From Baekduia soli (lineage in GTDB: Bacteria; Actinomycetota; Thermoleophilia; Solirubrobacterales; Solirubrobacteraceae), in the NCBI RefSeq assembly GCF_007970665.1, contig NZ_CP042430.1, positions 992,001 through 1,056,000 on the forward strand: a stretch of 64,000 nt of DNA, written 5' to 3'. How positions within the stretch are numbered: the stretch's first letter is position 1; every line of letters starts with the position of its first letter. Below the pieces are notes generated by a model, which saw only the letters and a list, made by a program, of their open reading frames with translations, had not been told where the DNA came from and searched no databases. Both the position numbers and the translations under genes were made by a program. Below are positions 1 to 7,882 of this stretch, in pieces.

Positions 1-549
1 GACCTTGGCCAGCGGCATGTCCAGGCCCTGGAAGTCGGGGGTCAGGACCTCGACCTTGCAGCGCGGCGCCTGACGGCGGATCTGGCGGATGACGCCGACG
101 AACGCGTGCGCGCCCTTGTCGGGCAGGTCGTCGCGGTCGACCGATGTGATGACGGCGTGGCGCAGGCCCATCCGGGCGACCTGGCGGGCGACGCGCGCGG
201 GCTCCAGGGGGTCGTTCCAGGTCGGCTTGCCGGTCTTGACGTGGCAGAACCCGCAGCGCCGCGTGCACGTGTCGCCGAGGATCATGAACGTGGCGGTGCC
301 GCGCTCCCAGCACTCGCCGATGTTCGGGCAGGCGGCCTCCTGGCACACGGTGTGCAGGTTGTCGTCCTTGATCCGCGTGGTGAGCTCGCGGTAGCTCGGG
401 CCACCGGGCATGGGGACCTTGAACCACTTGGGCTTGCGGTGCTTGAAGTCCAGGACGTCGGGCCCGAGGACCGTCAGGACGTCCATGCCGCCGGGGTTGG
501 CCCGGCTGCGGGTCTTGTGCTCGCGCTGCGTCGTGGGTTCGGCGGCCAT
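1..549 (-). CDS. lipA: lipoyl synthase LipA, N-terminal 183 codons (runs off the window)
   Basis: Radical-SAM enzyme that inserts two sulfurs into protein-bound octanoyl groups to make lipoyl. The visible part carries the auxiliary-cluster motif CX4CX5C (CQEAACPNIGEC) and then the radical-SAM motif CX3CX2C (CTRRCGFC), in the order seen in all LipA proteins. The gene is cut by the left window edge, so the C-terminal part is not visible. The start ATG at 549 is preceded by a TAGCCT hexamer at 564-559, which suggests a leaderless or near-leaderless transcript. It lies 12 bp downstream of a small membrane-protein gene and downstream of lipB, so LipB (octanoyl transfer) and LipA probably act in sequence on the E2 encoded at 3.3-4.5 kb. 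The identification is very secure. Confidence 0.97.
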   Translation of the reverse strand, partial: MAAEPTTQREHKTRSRANPGGMDVLTVLGPDVLDFKHRKPKWFKVPMPGGPSYRELTTRIKDDNLHTVCQEAACPNIGECWERGTATFMILGDTCTRRCGFCHVKTGKPTWNDPLEPARVARQVARMGLRHAVITSVDRDDLPDKGAHAFVGVIRQIRRQAPRCKVEVLTPDFQGLDMPLAKV

Positions 550-561
550 CGCCGGCCTAGG

Positions 562-1014
562 CTATCGAGCCGCGTCGGCGGCCCCGGGCCACCGGCCGCG
601 CAGGCGTGCCAGGTCGAGGCTGGCCCGCGCCAGCGCGACGAGGGCGAAGACCCAGAGCGCGACCTGCTCGTGTGGATGGTGCGTGGCGGCCCCGCGCCAG
701 GACAGGGCGAGCGCCGCGGCCAGCGCGAAGCACGCGTCGCCGGTCAGCGGGCCGGCGAGCAGGATGGCGGTGGCCCGCCGGCGCGACACCGACGGCGCGT
801 GCAGGCACTCGCCGCCCCACAGCCAGCGGCGTGTCGGGCCGACGACCAGGCGCCCGAGGCGCACGGCGAACACCGGCCGCCCGGCGCCGAGCAGGACGCA
901 CACCCGGCCGCGGGTCAGCAGGAGCGCGGCGGCGGCGCGGGCCAGCTCCTGGGCCAGCATCGCCGGGACGGAGGCCGCGAGGGCGACGAGGAGGATCAGA
1001 GGGACGCCGTCCAT
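562..1014 (-). CDS. small membrane protein, degenerate M50 (site-2 protease-like) homologue
   Basis: A 150-residue hydrophobic protein between lipB and lipA on the same strand. Two features recall small M50 metalloprotease-fold proteins: an N-terminal membrane helix running into QELARAAAALLLTRG, where the family has HELGHA, and a later ILLAGPLTGD stretch resembling the AGP..N element. The zinc-binding HExxH is therefore changed to QELAR, so no catalysis is expected. This may be a scaffold or an inactive relic. Three to four membrane segments are likely (about 3-30, 85-110, 120-140). The family call is made by eye from two short motifs. An unrelated membrane protein is possible. The spacing (12 bp to lipA, 55 bp from lipB) suggests cotranscription. 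Confidence 0.6.
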   Translation of the reverse strand: MDGVPLILLVALAASVPAMLAQELARAAAALLLTRGRVCVLLGAGRPVFAVRLGRLVVGPTRRWLWGGECLHAPSVSRRRATAILLAGPLTGDACFALAAALALSWRGAATHHPHEQVALWVFALVALARASLDLARLRGRWPGAADAAR

Positions 1015-1069
1015 GGGCCCGGAGTGGATCGGCGCCCGGGCCCGGGCGCTTGACGCGGAGGGCCGGTTC

Positions 1070-1783
1070 CTAGCCGACCGTCAGGCCCGCGAGCTCGCGG
1101 GCCAGGCGCGCGGGCGTCACGAGGCGCTGGCGGGCGCCCAGCGCGCGCGCCAGCTCGTGGCCCATCCGCTTGCGGAAGCACGGCAGCCGCGCGCCCTCCG
1201 CGTCGGTCTCCATGGCCACCGAGGTCATCGCGACGCCGCCCAGGCCGCAGGGCACGATCCACTCAAACGGCGTCATGTCGTTGTCCACGTTGACCGACAG
1301 CCCGTGGGTCGTGACGCCCTTGGAGACGTGCAGCCCGATGCTGCCGATCTTGCGGTCCCCGACCCAGGTCCCGGTGAACTCGCGGCCGTCGCGCGCGCGC
1401 CCGCGGGCCGTCACACCCTCCTGGCCCAGCGCGGCGACCATCGCCTCCTCCAGGCGGGAGACGAAGCCCAGGACGTCGGTCACGCGGGCGATGGGGTAGG
1501 CCACGAGCTGCCCGGGGCCGTGGTAGGTGACCTTGCCGCCGCGGTCGACGTCGACGATCTCGATGCCGCGGTCGCGGTACCAGGCCTCCCCGAGGGGCAG
1601 CTCGGCGGGGTCGCTGCGCTTGCCGCGCGTGTAGACGGGCGGGTGCTCGAGGATGAGGACGGTGTCGGGGATCGCATCGGCCTGGCGGGCGGCGCGCAGG
1701 CGCTCCTGGAGCGCAAGCGCCTCGGCGTAGGGCACGCGGCCCAGCTGCACGGTCCACAGATCCACGACCGGATGGTGGCACAC
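1070..1783 (-). CDS. lipB: octanoyltransferase LipB
   Basis: Transfers octanoyl from acyl carrier protein to the lipoyl domains of E2 subunits and GcvH, the step before LipA. Family signatures are clear: RGGKVTYHGPGQLVAYPI near residue 80, the lysine-containing RKIGSIGLHVSKGVTTHGL near 145, and the catalytic-cysteine element PCGL near 185. The length of 237 is normal. The start used is a GTG at 1783. A second in-frame GTG at 1765, just before DLWTVQLG, would give a start closer to the conserved region and cannot be excluded. It heads the lipB / membrane protein / lipA run and is divergent from the gene at 1843. Confidence 0.95.
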   Translation of the reverse strand: MCHHPVVDLWTVQLGRVPYAEALALQERLRAARQADAIPDTVLILEHPPVYTRGKRSDPAELPLGEAWYRDRGIEIVDVDRGGKVTYHGPGQLVAYPIARVTDVLGFVSRLEEAMVAALGQEGVTARGRARDGREFTGTWVGDRKIGSIGLHVSKGVTTHGLSVNVDNDMTPFEWIVPCGLGGVAMTSVAMETDAEGARLPCFRKRMGHELARALGARQRLVTPARLARELAGLTVG

Positions 1784-1842
1784 GCCCGGCCCGGCGCGGG
1801 GCCGCTCGGTCGGCGGCGCGCGGCCTGCGACACTCGGGGCCG

Positions 1843-2466
1843 ATGCCCGAGCGCGATGCGATCGCGATGTGGGGGGCCCGCCTGCGCTGGCGCCTGCGGG
1901 GCGCGTGGCAGTGGCCGGTGTTCGTGGTGGCCACGGTCGTCGACGCGGTCGTGCTGGCCCGGCTGCCCTTCGCCGGCGGGCGCAGCGACCTGCTCGGGTC
2001 CGTGCTGGCCGCTGGGTTCATGAACCTCATCGTCATCGCGGTCGTCTCGCGCGCCGGCGGGGCGCTCCTGCGCCGCCGCCGGCCGCAGCTGCCGCGCGAG
2101 ATCGCCGCCGACCACGCGGGGACCGCGGGGCTCGCCGGGCTGGCGGTCCTGCTCGTGGTGGGCGGCCTGCTGCACCGCCCGGCGCTGACCGCCGGCGACG
2201 CCACGCGGGCCGAGGCCGTCGCGGCCGCCCGCGCGTACGCGGCCCACCACGCGCCGGCCGAGTACGCCGGCAACCTCGGGCGCTCGGACACCTGGACCCA
2301 GGCGTCCTACCTCTACCGCACGTGCTTCCCGGGGGCCGACCCACGGCGCGACTGGTGCGTGATCGTGCGCACCGACGAGCCGTCGCCGGTCGTGCGCCGC
2401 GACCCCGACCAGCGACCCAACGCGACGATCGCCGGGCCCGACAACCCGGGCCGGGCAGGCGCCTGA
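1843..2466 (+). CDS. membrane protein of unknown function
   Basis: I do not recognise this 207-residue protein. It has three likely membrane helices (about 24-44, 55-75, 92-112), then a soluble C-terminal half rich in Ala, Arg and Pro with a segment around DTWTQASYLYRTCFPG and two cysteines near DWCVIV that could be folded outside the cell. The start ATG has a GACACT hexamer ending 8 nt upstream, similar to the leaderless arrangement seen at other genes in this window. It is divergent from lipB, with 59 bp between the starts. Function cannot be assigned. The reading frame is credible because of its length, hydrophobic pattern and position. Confidence 0.7.
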   Translation: MPERDAIAMWGARLRWRLRGAWQWPVFVVATVVDAVVLARLPFAGGRSDLLGSVLAAGFMNLIVIAVVSRAGGALLRRRRPQLPREIAADHAGTAGLAGLAVLLVVGGLLHRPALTAGDATRAEAVAAARAYAAHHAPAEYAGNLGRSDTWTQASYLYRTCFPGADPRRDWCVIVRTDEPSPVVRRDPDQRPNATIAGPDNPGRAGA

Positions 2467-2519
2467 CCGGCCTGACGTCAGGGCTCAAGCCCTGCGCGCC
2501 TCGCGCCGATGGGCGGGCC

Positions 2520-3299
2520 ATGCGTGTGGTGAGGGCATGGGCGACCGCGATCGGCGGGTCGGTCTCCTGGGCGGCCGCGGCCGTCGTCGCGGTGGGCGTC
2601 CTGGGCGCCGCGCTGGCCTTCCAGGGCGCGGCCGGGCTGCGCCTGCCGGGCGTGCGCGGCTCGCGCGCGACGGAGCTGGCCGCCGCGCCGCACCCGGCGC
2701 GCGCCGCGATCCCGGCGATCCCGGCCGCCGGGCGCACGGCATCCGTCGCGACGGGGGGCGGCCCGGCGCCCGCGCGGCGCCGCGCCGTGCGCCGCGGCGC
2801 CGTGCGCCGCGGCGCCGGCGCCGGCGTCGTGCGCTCCCACCGTGTGACGCGCGGCGTCCCGTCGGTCTCGCCCGCCGCCCCGCCGGCCCCCGCCGCCGCC
2901 GGCGGCGCGCCGGTCTCCGCCGCCTCCGGGGCACCCGCCGCCGCGCCCGCCGGGGATGCCCCGCCGCCGGCCGGCGGCACCGGCTCCGCGAGGCCCTGGG
3001 CGCCGCCGGCCGCGTCCGTCCCCTCGGCGACCGTCCCGTCGCGCCCGCCGGTCCCGGTCGTCCCGCCGGCGCCCGCGGCCTCCGCGCCGGCCGTCGCCGG
3101 CGTCGCGCCGGTCGTGACGGCCACCACGCAGGCCGCCGGCAGCGTCGTGCAGGGTGCGACCTCGACGGTCGCCGGCGTCGTCGCGCCCGTGGCCCCGCCC
3201 GTCGCCGCCACCGTCGACCAGGTCGGCCAGGACGTCGGGACGCTCCTCGGCCAGACCGGGCAGGTCGTCGGCGGGCTGCGCGGCGACGGCGCGGGCTGA
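2520..3299 (+). CDS. Ala/Pro/Val-rich secreted or anchored low-complexity protein
   Basis: The start chosen is the ATG at 2520 because it places a hydrophobic segment (about residues 10-35, SVSWAAAAVVAVGVLGAALA) at the N terminus as a signal peptide or anchor. The rest (259 residues in total) is almost only Ala, Pro, Val, Gly, Arg and Ser, with no recognisable domain. The C-terminal 60 residues have a weak amphipathic Val/Gln/Thr pattern (VDQVGQDVGTLLGQTGQVVGG). A 15-bp tandem repeat encodes AVRRGAVRRG. The protein may span or decorate the cell wall. The gene is convergent with the E2 gene, with only 7 bp between the stops. Low-complexity GC-rich sequence can give false ORFs, hence the moderate confidence. 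Confidence 0.55.
   Translation: MRVVRAWATAIGGSVSWAAAAVVAVGVLGAALAFQGAAGLRLPGVRGSRATELAAAPHPARAAIPAIPAAGRTASVATGGGPAPARRRAVRRGAVRRGAGAGVVRSHRVTRGVPSVSPAAPPAPAAAGGAPVSAASGAPAAAPAGDAPPPAGGTGSARPWAPPAASVPSATVPSRPPVPVVPPAPAASAPAVAGVAPVVTATTQAAGSVVQGATSTVAGVVAPVAPPVAATVDQVGQDVGTLLGQTGQVVGGLRGDGAG
2782..2816 (+). repeat. 15-bp tandem repeat, 2.3 copies
   Basis: The unit gcgccgtgcgccgcg occurs at 2782-2796 and 2797-2811, followed by the first five bases again. It lies in frame in the low-complexity protein gene and encodes AVRRG twice. Because 15 is a multiple of 3, copy-number change would keep the frame. Confidence 0.85.
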
Positions 3300-3306
3300 C
3301 GCGCCG

Positions 3307-4455
3307 TCAGCGCGCGGCCAGCAGTGCCGCCGGGTGCTCGATCCACGTGCGGATCCGGCGCAGCAGCAGGTCGGCGTCGGCCCCGTGCAGGATCCGGTGG
3401 TCGCAGACGAGCGTCAGCCGCGCGGTGTGCGCGACCGCCGGCGCGCCGTCGCGCGCGACGATGCGCGGCGCCACGGCGCCGACCCCGAGCGTCGCGGCCT
3501 GGGGCGTCACGATGACCGGCGTCAGCTCGTCGGGGCCGTCCGGGCCCGCGTCGTAGACGCTGAACGTCGCGTTGCCCAGCTGCGGCGAGGCGAGGCTGCC
3601 GTCGTGCGCCCCGGCGGCCAGGACGCGCGCCTCGCGGGCCAGCTCGGCCAGCGCCTTGCGGTCGGCGTCGAAGATCGTCGGGCTCACGAGCGTGCCCTGC
3701 GCGGCGATCGTCATGCCGACGTTGATGCGCGCGTAGCGCTCGTAGCGCGCGTCGCGGTAGCTCGCGTTGGCCTGGGGGACGTCGCGCAGCGCCAGCGCGC
3801 AGGCGCGCAGCACGACGTCGGCGATGCCCGGCACGACGGGCAGCGCCAGCAGCGACAGCTGGGCCAGCGCCGCCAGCGCGGGCTCCATGTCGGCCTCGCA
3901 GCGCAGCGTGTACTCCGGCACGGTGGCGCGCGCCTCGGCGACGCGCCGGGCGACGAGCGCCCGCGTGCGGCTCGGCTCGAGGATCGTCACGTCGCCCTTG
4001 GCGCCGCCGGAACCTGCCCCCGCCGCCCCCTCGGCGCCGGGCGCCGGTGCCGAGGCGGCGGCGGGCTCGTGCCGCTCGGGCTCGGCGGCGGCGGCCGCCG
4101 CGGCGGCGGCGGCGATGTCGGCGCCCACGATGCGCCCGCCCGGGCCCGTGCCGCGCACGACCTGCAGGTCGATGCCGCCCTCGCGCGCCAGCCGGCGCGC
4201 CAGCGGGGAGGCCGGCGCGCGCTCGGCGTCGGCCAGCCGCGCGATCACCGCGCCGACGGGCAGCGTCGTGCCCTCGCGGGCGACGACCTCGAGGATCCCG
4301 TCGGCCTGCGCCACGCAGGTCTCGGTGGCCTTGTCGGTCTCGATCTCGACGAGCTCGTCGCCGCGGCGCACCGGGTCGCCCGCGTGGCGCAGCCAGCGCA
4401 GGATCGTGCCCTCCTCCATCGAGTCCGAGAGGCGCGGCATGGTGACGTCGGGCAC
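3307..4455 (-). CDS. dihydrolipoamide acyltransferase, E2 of a 2-oxoacid dehydrogenase complex
   Basis: Lipoyl-bearing core subunit that accepts the acyl group from E1 and passes it to CoA. Domains in order: lipoyl domain (1-75, lipoyl lysine K42 in ETDKATET), peripheral-subunit-binding domain (about 82-118, ASPLARRLAREGGID...GPGGRIVGADI), an Ala-rich linker, and the catalytic acyltransferase domain (about 150-382). The active-site region reads CDHRILHGAD: the catalytic His (353) is present, but the Asp of the usual DHRxxDG is His here. The start is a GTG at 4455, and a TAGGAT hexamer ends 6 nt upstream and overlaps the E1beta stop. So it may have its own leaderless promoter besides operon transcription. 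Pyruvate, acetoin and branched-chain complexes cannot be told apart from this sequence alone. Confidence 0.92.
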   Translation of the reverse strand: MPDVTMPRLSDSMEEGTILRWLRHAGDPVRRGDELVEIETDKATETCVAQADGILEVVAREGTTLPVGAVIARLADAERAPASPLARRLAREGGIDLQVVRGTGPGGRIVGADIAAAAAAAAAAEPERHEPAAASAPAPGAEGAAGAGSGGAKGDVTILEPSRTRALVARRVAEARATVPEYTLRCEADMEPALAALAQLSLLALPVVPGIADVVLRACALALRDVPQANASYRDARYERYARINVGMTIAAQGTLVSPTIFDADRKALAELAREARVLAAGAHDGSLASPQLGNATFSVYDAGPDGPDELTPVIVTPQAATLGVGAVAPRIVARDGAPAVAHTARLTLVCDHRILHGADADLLLRRIRTWIEHPAALLAAR

Positions 4456-4464
4456 GGCCGGATC

Positions 4465-5457
4465 CTAGGCCTGTCGCAGCGTGCCGAGCGCCGCGCGGAC
4501 GACGGCGGCGGCGTCGGGCACCGCGGCGCGCTCGAGCTCGGCCGCGTAGGGCATCGGGACGTCGGCGCCGGTCACGCGCGCCACGGGCGCGTCGAGGTGG
4601 TCGAACGCATGCTCGCCGACCAGCGCGGCCAACGTGGCGCCGACCCCGCCGGTCGGCCAGCCCTCCTCGACGACCACGCAGCGGTTCGTGCGCCGCACGG
4701 AGGCCAGGATCGTCCCGAGGTCCAGCGGGCGCAGCGTGCGCGGGTCCAGGACGTCGGCCTGCACGCCGTGCTCGGCCGCGAGGGTCTCGGCCGCGGCCAG
4801 CGCCGTGCCCGCCATCCGCGAGACCCCGATCAGCGTCACGTCGTCGCCGCTGCGGCGGACGGCGGCGCGGCCCAGCTCGCCGACGTCGTCGGCCCCGGTG
4901 TCGGCGACCTCGCCGCGCTGGGCGTAGAGGTGCTCGTGCTCGATGAACACGACGGGGTCGTCGCTGCGGATCGCGGCCTTGAGCAGGCCCTTGGCGTCGG
5001 CGGCCGTCGACGGCACGGCCACGATCAGCCCCGGCACGTGCCAGAACAGCGCCTCCCAGCTGTGGGAGTGCGTGGCGCCGAGGCGGTGGCCGCCGCCCTG
5101 GGGCATGCGCAGGACGAGCGGCACGGAGACCTGGCCGCCGAACATGGCGCGCACCTGCGCCGCGTGGTTGACGATCTGGTCGAAGGCCAGCAGCGAGAAG
5201 TTGATCGTCATGATCTCGACGACCGGGCGCAGCCCCGACATCGCGGCGCCGATGCCCATGCCGACGATCGTGTTCTCGGCGATCGGCGTGTCGCGCACGC
5301 GGGCGGCGCCGAACCGGGCGTGCAGGCCCTCGGTGACCTTGAAGGCCCCGTTGAAGACGCCGATGTCCTCGCCCATGAGGATGACGCCCTCGTCGCGCTC
5401 CATCTCCTCGGCCAGGGCCTCGTTGAGCGCCTCGCGGTAGGTGATCAGGCGGCTCAC
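4465..5457 (-). CDS. 2-oxoacid dehydrogenase E1 component, beta subunit
   Basis: Thiamine-diphosphate enzyme subunit that pairs with E1alpha to decarboxylate a 2-oxoacid (pyruvate or acetoin-like substrate). The start is GTG at 5457, overlapping the E1alpha stop as GTGA, giving VSRLITYREALNEAL and 330 residues, the usual length. Family signatures: GEDIGVFNGAFKVTEGL, RVRDTPIAENTIVGMGIGAA, PQGGGHRLGATHSHSWEALF and the C-terminal VVVEEGWPTGGVGA. Translational coupling with E1alpha fits their equal stoichiometry. E2 begins 9 bp beyond the stop. Secure as E1beta. Substrate type is not resolved. Confidence 0.94.
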   Translation of the reverse strand: MSRLITYREALNEALAEEMERDEGVILMGEDIGVFNGAFKVTEGLHARFGAARVRDTPIAENTIVGMGIGAAMSGLRPVVEIMTINFSLLAFDQIVNHAAQVRAMFGGQVSVPLVLRMPQGGGHRLGATHSHSWEALFWHVPGLIVAVPSTAADAKGLLKAAIRSDDPVVFIEHEHLYAQRGEVADTGADDVGELGRAAVRRSGDDVTLIGVSRMAGTALAAAETLAAEHGVQADVLDPRTLRPLDLGTILASVRRTNRCVVVEEGWPTGGVGATLAALVGEHAFDHLDAPVARVTGADVPMPYAAELERAAVPDAAAVVRAALGTLRQA

Positions 5458-6443
5458 GACCCCACCGCCCAGGGCGCCGGCACGTGGTCGGCCAGGGTCG
5501 AGGGGTCCGGCGGCGGCGAGGCCAGCGCCGCGGACACGGCGGCCTGGACGCGGTCGGCGACGGAGTCCTGCAGCCCGGCGCGGGCCTCCTCGGCCAGGAC
5601 GCCCTCGGCGACGAGGCGGTCGCCGAAGGCCACGACCGGGTCCGTCCGCCGCCAGCGCGCCTCCTGCTCGGGCGTGCGGTCCTCGGCGCGGTCGGCGGCC
5701 GAGTGGCCGCGGAACCGGGTGGTCATCGCCTCGACGAGGACCGGGTGGCGCTCGTCGCGGGCGACGGCGAGCGCCTCGCTCAGCACGGCGTGCGTGTCGG
5801 CGACGTCCATCCCGTCGCAGCGCCGGCCTCTGACGCCGAGGCTCTCGGCGCGGACGAGCAGGTCGGTGGCGCTGGCGTGGCGCTCGGCCGGGCCGTCGGC
5901 CGTCATCCGGTTGTTCGTGGCCAGGAAGACCACGGGCAGCGACCACAGCGCCGCGAGGTTCAGCGTCTCGGTGAACGTGCCGTGGTTGGCCGCGCCGTCG
6001 CCGAAGTGGCACAGCGAGGCCTCGTCGCTGCCGCGGACGTTCGCGCTCAGCGCGAACCCGGCGGCGATCGGCAGGTGGCCGCCGACGATCCCGAAGCCGC
6101 CCATGAACCGGCGCGCCACGTCGGCCATGTGCATGGAGCCGCCGCGCCCGCCGCTCACGCCCCCGGTGCGCCCGAGGAGCTCGGCCATGACGCGCTCGGG
6201 CTCCGTCCCGCGGGCCAGCGCATGTCCGTGGGCGCGGTAGGTCGAGGCCAGCCAGTCCGTGGCGCGCAGCGCGCGCACCGAGCCGACGATGACGGCCTCC
6301 TCGCCGATGGCCAGGTGCAGGAAGCCGCCGATGCGGCCCTCGGCGTACAGCTCCGACGCGCGTTCCTCGAAGCGACGGATGAGGAGCATCGCCGCCAGCC
6401 ACTCCCGGGCGACGTCGGCGTCGGGCAGCGCGCGGTCGTCCAT
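5454..6443 (-). CDS. 2-oxoacid dehydrogenase E1 component, alpha subunit
   Basis: Binds thiamine diphosphate and catalyses decarboxylation together with E1beta. The ThDP motif is seen as GDGAANHGTFTETLNLAALW, starting at about residue 148 with its closing NN at 177-178. RGGSMHM and FRGHSAADRAEDR, the phosphorylatable-loop region of the family, are also present. The ATG at 6443 gives 329 residues, matching the family. Longer N-terminal extensions upstream lack similarity. A TAGGCT hexamer at 6457-6452 lies 8 nt before the ATG, pointing to a leaderless transcript for the E1alpha-E1beta-E2 operon. Length and motifs resemble the pyruvate/acetoin class more than the large single-chain AceE. Confidence 0.93.
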   Translation of the reverse strand: MDDRALPDADVAREWLAAMLLIRRFEERASELYAEGRIGGFLHLAIGEEAVIVGSVRALRATDWLASTYRAHGHALARGTEPERVMAELLGRTGGVSGGRGGSMHMADVARRFMGGFGIVGGHLPIAAGFALSANVRGSDEASLCHFGDGAANHGTFTETLNLAALWSLPVVFLATNNRMTADGPAERHASATDLLVRAESLGVRGRRCDGMDVADTHAVLSEALAVARDERHPVLVEAMTTRFRGHSAADRAEDRTPEQEARWRRTDPVVAFGDRLVAEGVLAEEARAGLQDSVADRVQAAVSAALASPPPDPSTLADHVPAPWAVGS

Positions 6444-6457
6444 GCGCCGCGAGCCTA
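6444..6457 (-). promoter_or_regulatory. putative leaderless -10 (TAGGCT) of the E1alpha-E1beta-E2 operon
   Basis: On the minus strand, TAGGCT at 6457-6452 is followed by 8 nt and then the ATG. The same hexamer sits 6 nt before the lpd start, so the complex's two transcription units look alike. The call rests on hexamer and spacing only. Confidence 0.5.
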
Positions 6458-6679
6458 GCGGCGCCCGCGGCGAGACCGGCCCATCCACCCGTGCGGGCGC
6501 GGGAGCGCCCGGCGCACGCGGGTCGGCGAGCGCGATGGCACCGTCGCGCCCAGGACGAACGCACCGGTCAGAAAGGCGGTCGGATGGCGCACGCCCCCGG
6601 AGATCGCCCGTGGGCCGGGCGTCTTCAGCGCTGGGCGCACATGGCGCGTCCACGGTGGCGGGGCGGGGACGATGGGTCC

Positions 6680-7135
6680 ATGCTCCGCTACACCGCCCCC
6701 TGCTCCGCACCCCCTGAGGTGGCCTGGGCGCTCATCGCCCGGCCCGAGGCATGGCCGGCCTGGGCGCCGCACATCCGCGGGGCGTGGGGGCTGGGGGAGT
6801 CCGAGGTGCAGGAGGGCGCCCGCGGCGCCGCGCGCCTGCTGGGCGTCGTGCCCGTGCCCGTGCGGGTGACGGCCAAGGTGCCCGGGCGCTCCTGGACGTG
6901 GCGGGTCGGCGGCCTGGTCGAGATGGACCACACGGTCACGCCGGGCACCCACGGCGGCTGCACCGTCGCGGTCGTCCTGCGGGCGCCGGGCCCGGTGGAG
7001 GCCGCGCTGCGCGTCGGCTACGGCCCGGCGGTCGCGCTGCTGGTCGCCAACCTGGCCCGCGCGGCCGGGCGCGAGGTCAGTCGAAGTGCTCGGGCTCGGC
7101 CACGGCCCACTGGTACAGGAAGTCCTCCGGGCTGA
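6680..7135 (+). CDS. SRPBCC (START-like) family protein
   Basis: A 151-residue protein with the polyketide-cyclase/START-fold pattern: an N-terminal strand YTAPCSAPPEVAWALIARPEAWPAWAPHI (conserved W-P-x-W helix) and alternating strands to the end near 130. Such proteins bind hydrophobic ligands. The ligand is unknown. The start at 6680 was chosen because similarity begins immediately after it. The last 20 residues (from about REVSRSARARP) are Arg-rich, run antisense through the 3' end of the next gene (59 bp tail-to-tail overlap), and look unlike the fold, so a small frameshift near 7075 is possible. The 236 bp upstream (6444-6679), between divergent genes, show no other gene. Confidence 0.7.
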   Translation: MLRYTAPCSAPPEVAWALIARPEAWPAWAPHIRGAWGLGESEVQEGARGAARLLGVVPVPVRVTAKVPGRSWTWRVGGLVEMDHTVTPGTHGGCTVAVVLRAPGPVEAALRVGYGPAVALLVANLARAAGREVSRSARARPRPTGTGSPPG

Positions 7136-7286
7136 GGCGGTCGAGGTCGCGGATGAGCGCCTCGGCCATCCGCCGCCGCTGGCGCGGCGTGCAGTCCCAG
7201 AACAGGACGCCCTCGCCCTGGGCGACGTCGACGACCTCGATCGTGGCGCGCACGACCTTGAGCTCGTAGCGCGTGCGGGCCCTCAT
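7077..7286 (-). CDS. small conserved-looking soluble protein, unknown function
   Basis: A 69-residue acidic protein beginning MRARTRYELKVV and containing a strand-rich N half (ATIEVVDVAQGEGVLFWDC) and a helical C half (RRMAEALIRDLDRLSPEDFLYQWAVAE). I do not recognise the family. The start is fixed by an ATGA overlap with the reconstructed stop of the upstream isomerase gene at 7283-7285, which argues that both genes are real and translationally coupled in an operon behind lpd. The sequence is balanced and not low-complexity, unlike most alternative frames in this GC-rich DNA. Confidence 0.7.
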   Translation of the reverse strand: MRARTRYELKVVRATIEVVDVAQGEGVLFWDCTPRQRRRMAEALIRDLDRLSPEDFLYQWAVAEPEHFD

Positions 7287-7872
7287 GCGGGCACGCCGTC
7301 CAGCGCGGCGTCGCCGGCCAGCAGCGCGCCGCCGGGGTCCACACCGCGGGCACGTCGAGCACGCCGCGGGCCAGCGCCTGCGCCGTGGCGTCGTCCAGCG
7401 CACGGGCGATCGCATCGCGCTCGATCGCCTGCAGCACCGCGCGCGGGTGCATCTCGCAGGCGGCCGCGGCGATGAGGACCACGTCGCGGTCGCCGAGGTC
7501 GTGGCCGCCGGCGTAGGCCTGGCGGAACGCCGCGAGCGTGAAGGCCACGACACGGCCGATCTGCTTGGCGAACGTCGCGGCACGCAGCGCGAGCTCGCTG
7601 TCGAACGCGGGCGGCCAGCGCACCTCCTGCAGCCCGCGGAGCGCCGCGGTCCGCTCGACGGCCTCGTGGGCGATGCGCTCCTCCTCCGCGCAGCCGAACG
7701 CGTGCCAGTCCCGGGGCGCGCGGATCGGCGTCCACTCGGCGACCTCGCCGCGGTCGGCGAGGACGCCGATCACGCGCTCGGCGGCCAGGTAGGCCTCCGG
7801 GCTGCTGAAGTCGAAGTAGAAGGCCGCCCGCGGCGCCTGCGCGCCGTCGTGCTGGGAGACCTGCAGGCTCAT
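7283..7872 (-). pseudogene. DsbA-fold 2-hydroxychromene-2-carboxylate isomerase-like gene, frameshifted
   Basis: The frame starting at 7872 reads AAFYFDFSSPEAYLAAERV, the typical N terminus of the thioredoxin-fold isomerase/DsbA group, and continues to GVLDVPAVW. There the frame breaks at about 7338-7343. Reading on with one base added gives DPGGALLAGDAALDGVPA and a stop at 7283, the normal family ending. That stop overlaps the next gene's ATG. Restored length is 196 residues, normal for the family. In the uncorrected frame an Arg-rich tail runs to 7018 across the next gene. This is a single-base deletion, either real or a sequence error. The role is unknown, and the family includes glutathione-dependent isomerases and reductases. 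It lies 10 bp downstream of lpd. Confidence 0.8.
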
Positions 7873-7882
7873 CGGGCGGGGT

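Noticed and set aside
106-2023. Long plus-strand open frames over the lipA/lipB region
   Set aside because: They are antisense to strongly recognised genes, Arg/Ala/Pro-rich, and exist only because GC-rich DNA has few stops.
2461-2520. Hairpin at 2479-2494 as a terminator
   Set aside because: Only a 6-bp stem with a tetraloop and no T run, located between two plus-strand genes. Too weak to call.
3154-6240. A 1028-codon plus-strand open frame opposite E2/E1
   Set aside because: Composition is typical of a shadow frame (Arg, Ala, Gly, His), with no domain, and it covers three genes with conserved motifs.
6444-6679. A gene in the 236-bp space before the SRPBCC gene
   Set aside because: Open frames here are Arg-rich, without ribosome sites or similarity. 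Only the divergent promoters are expected.
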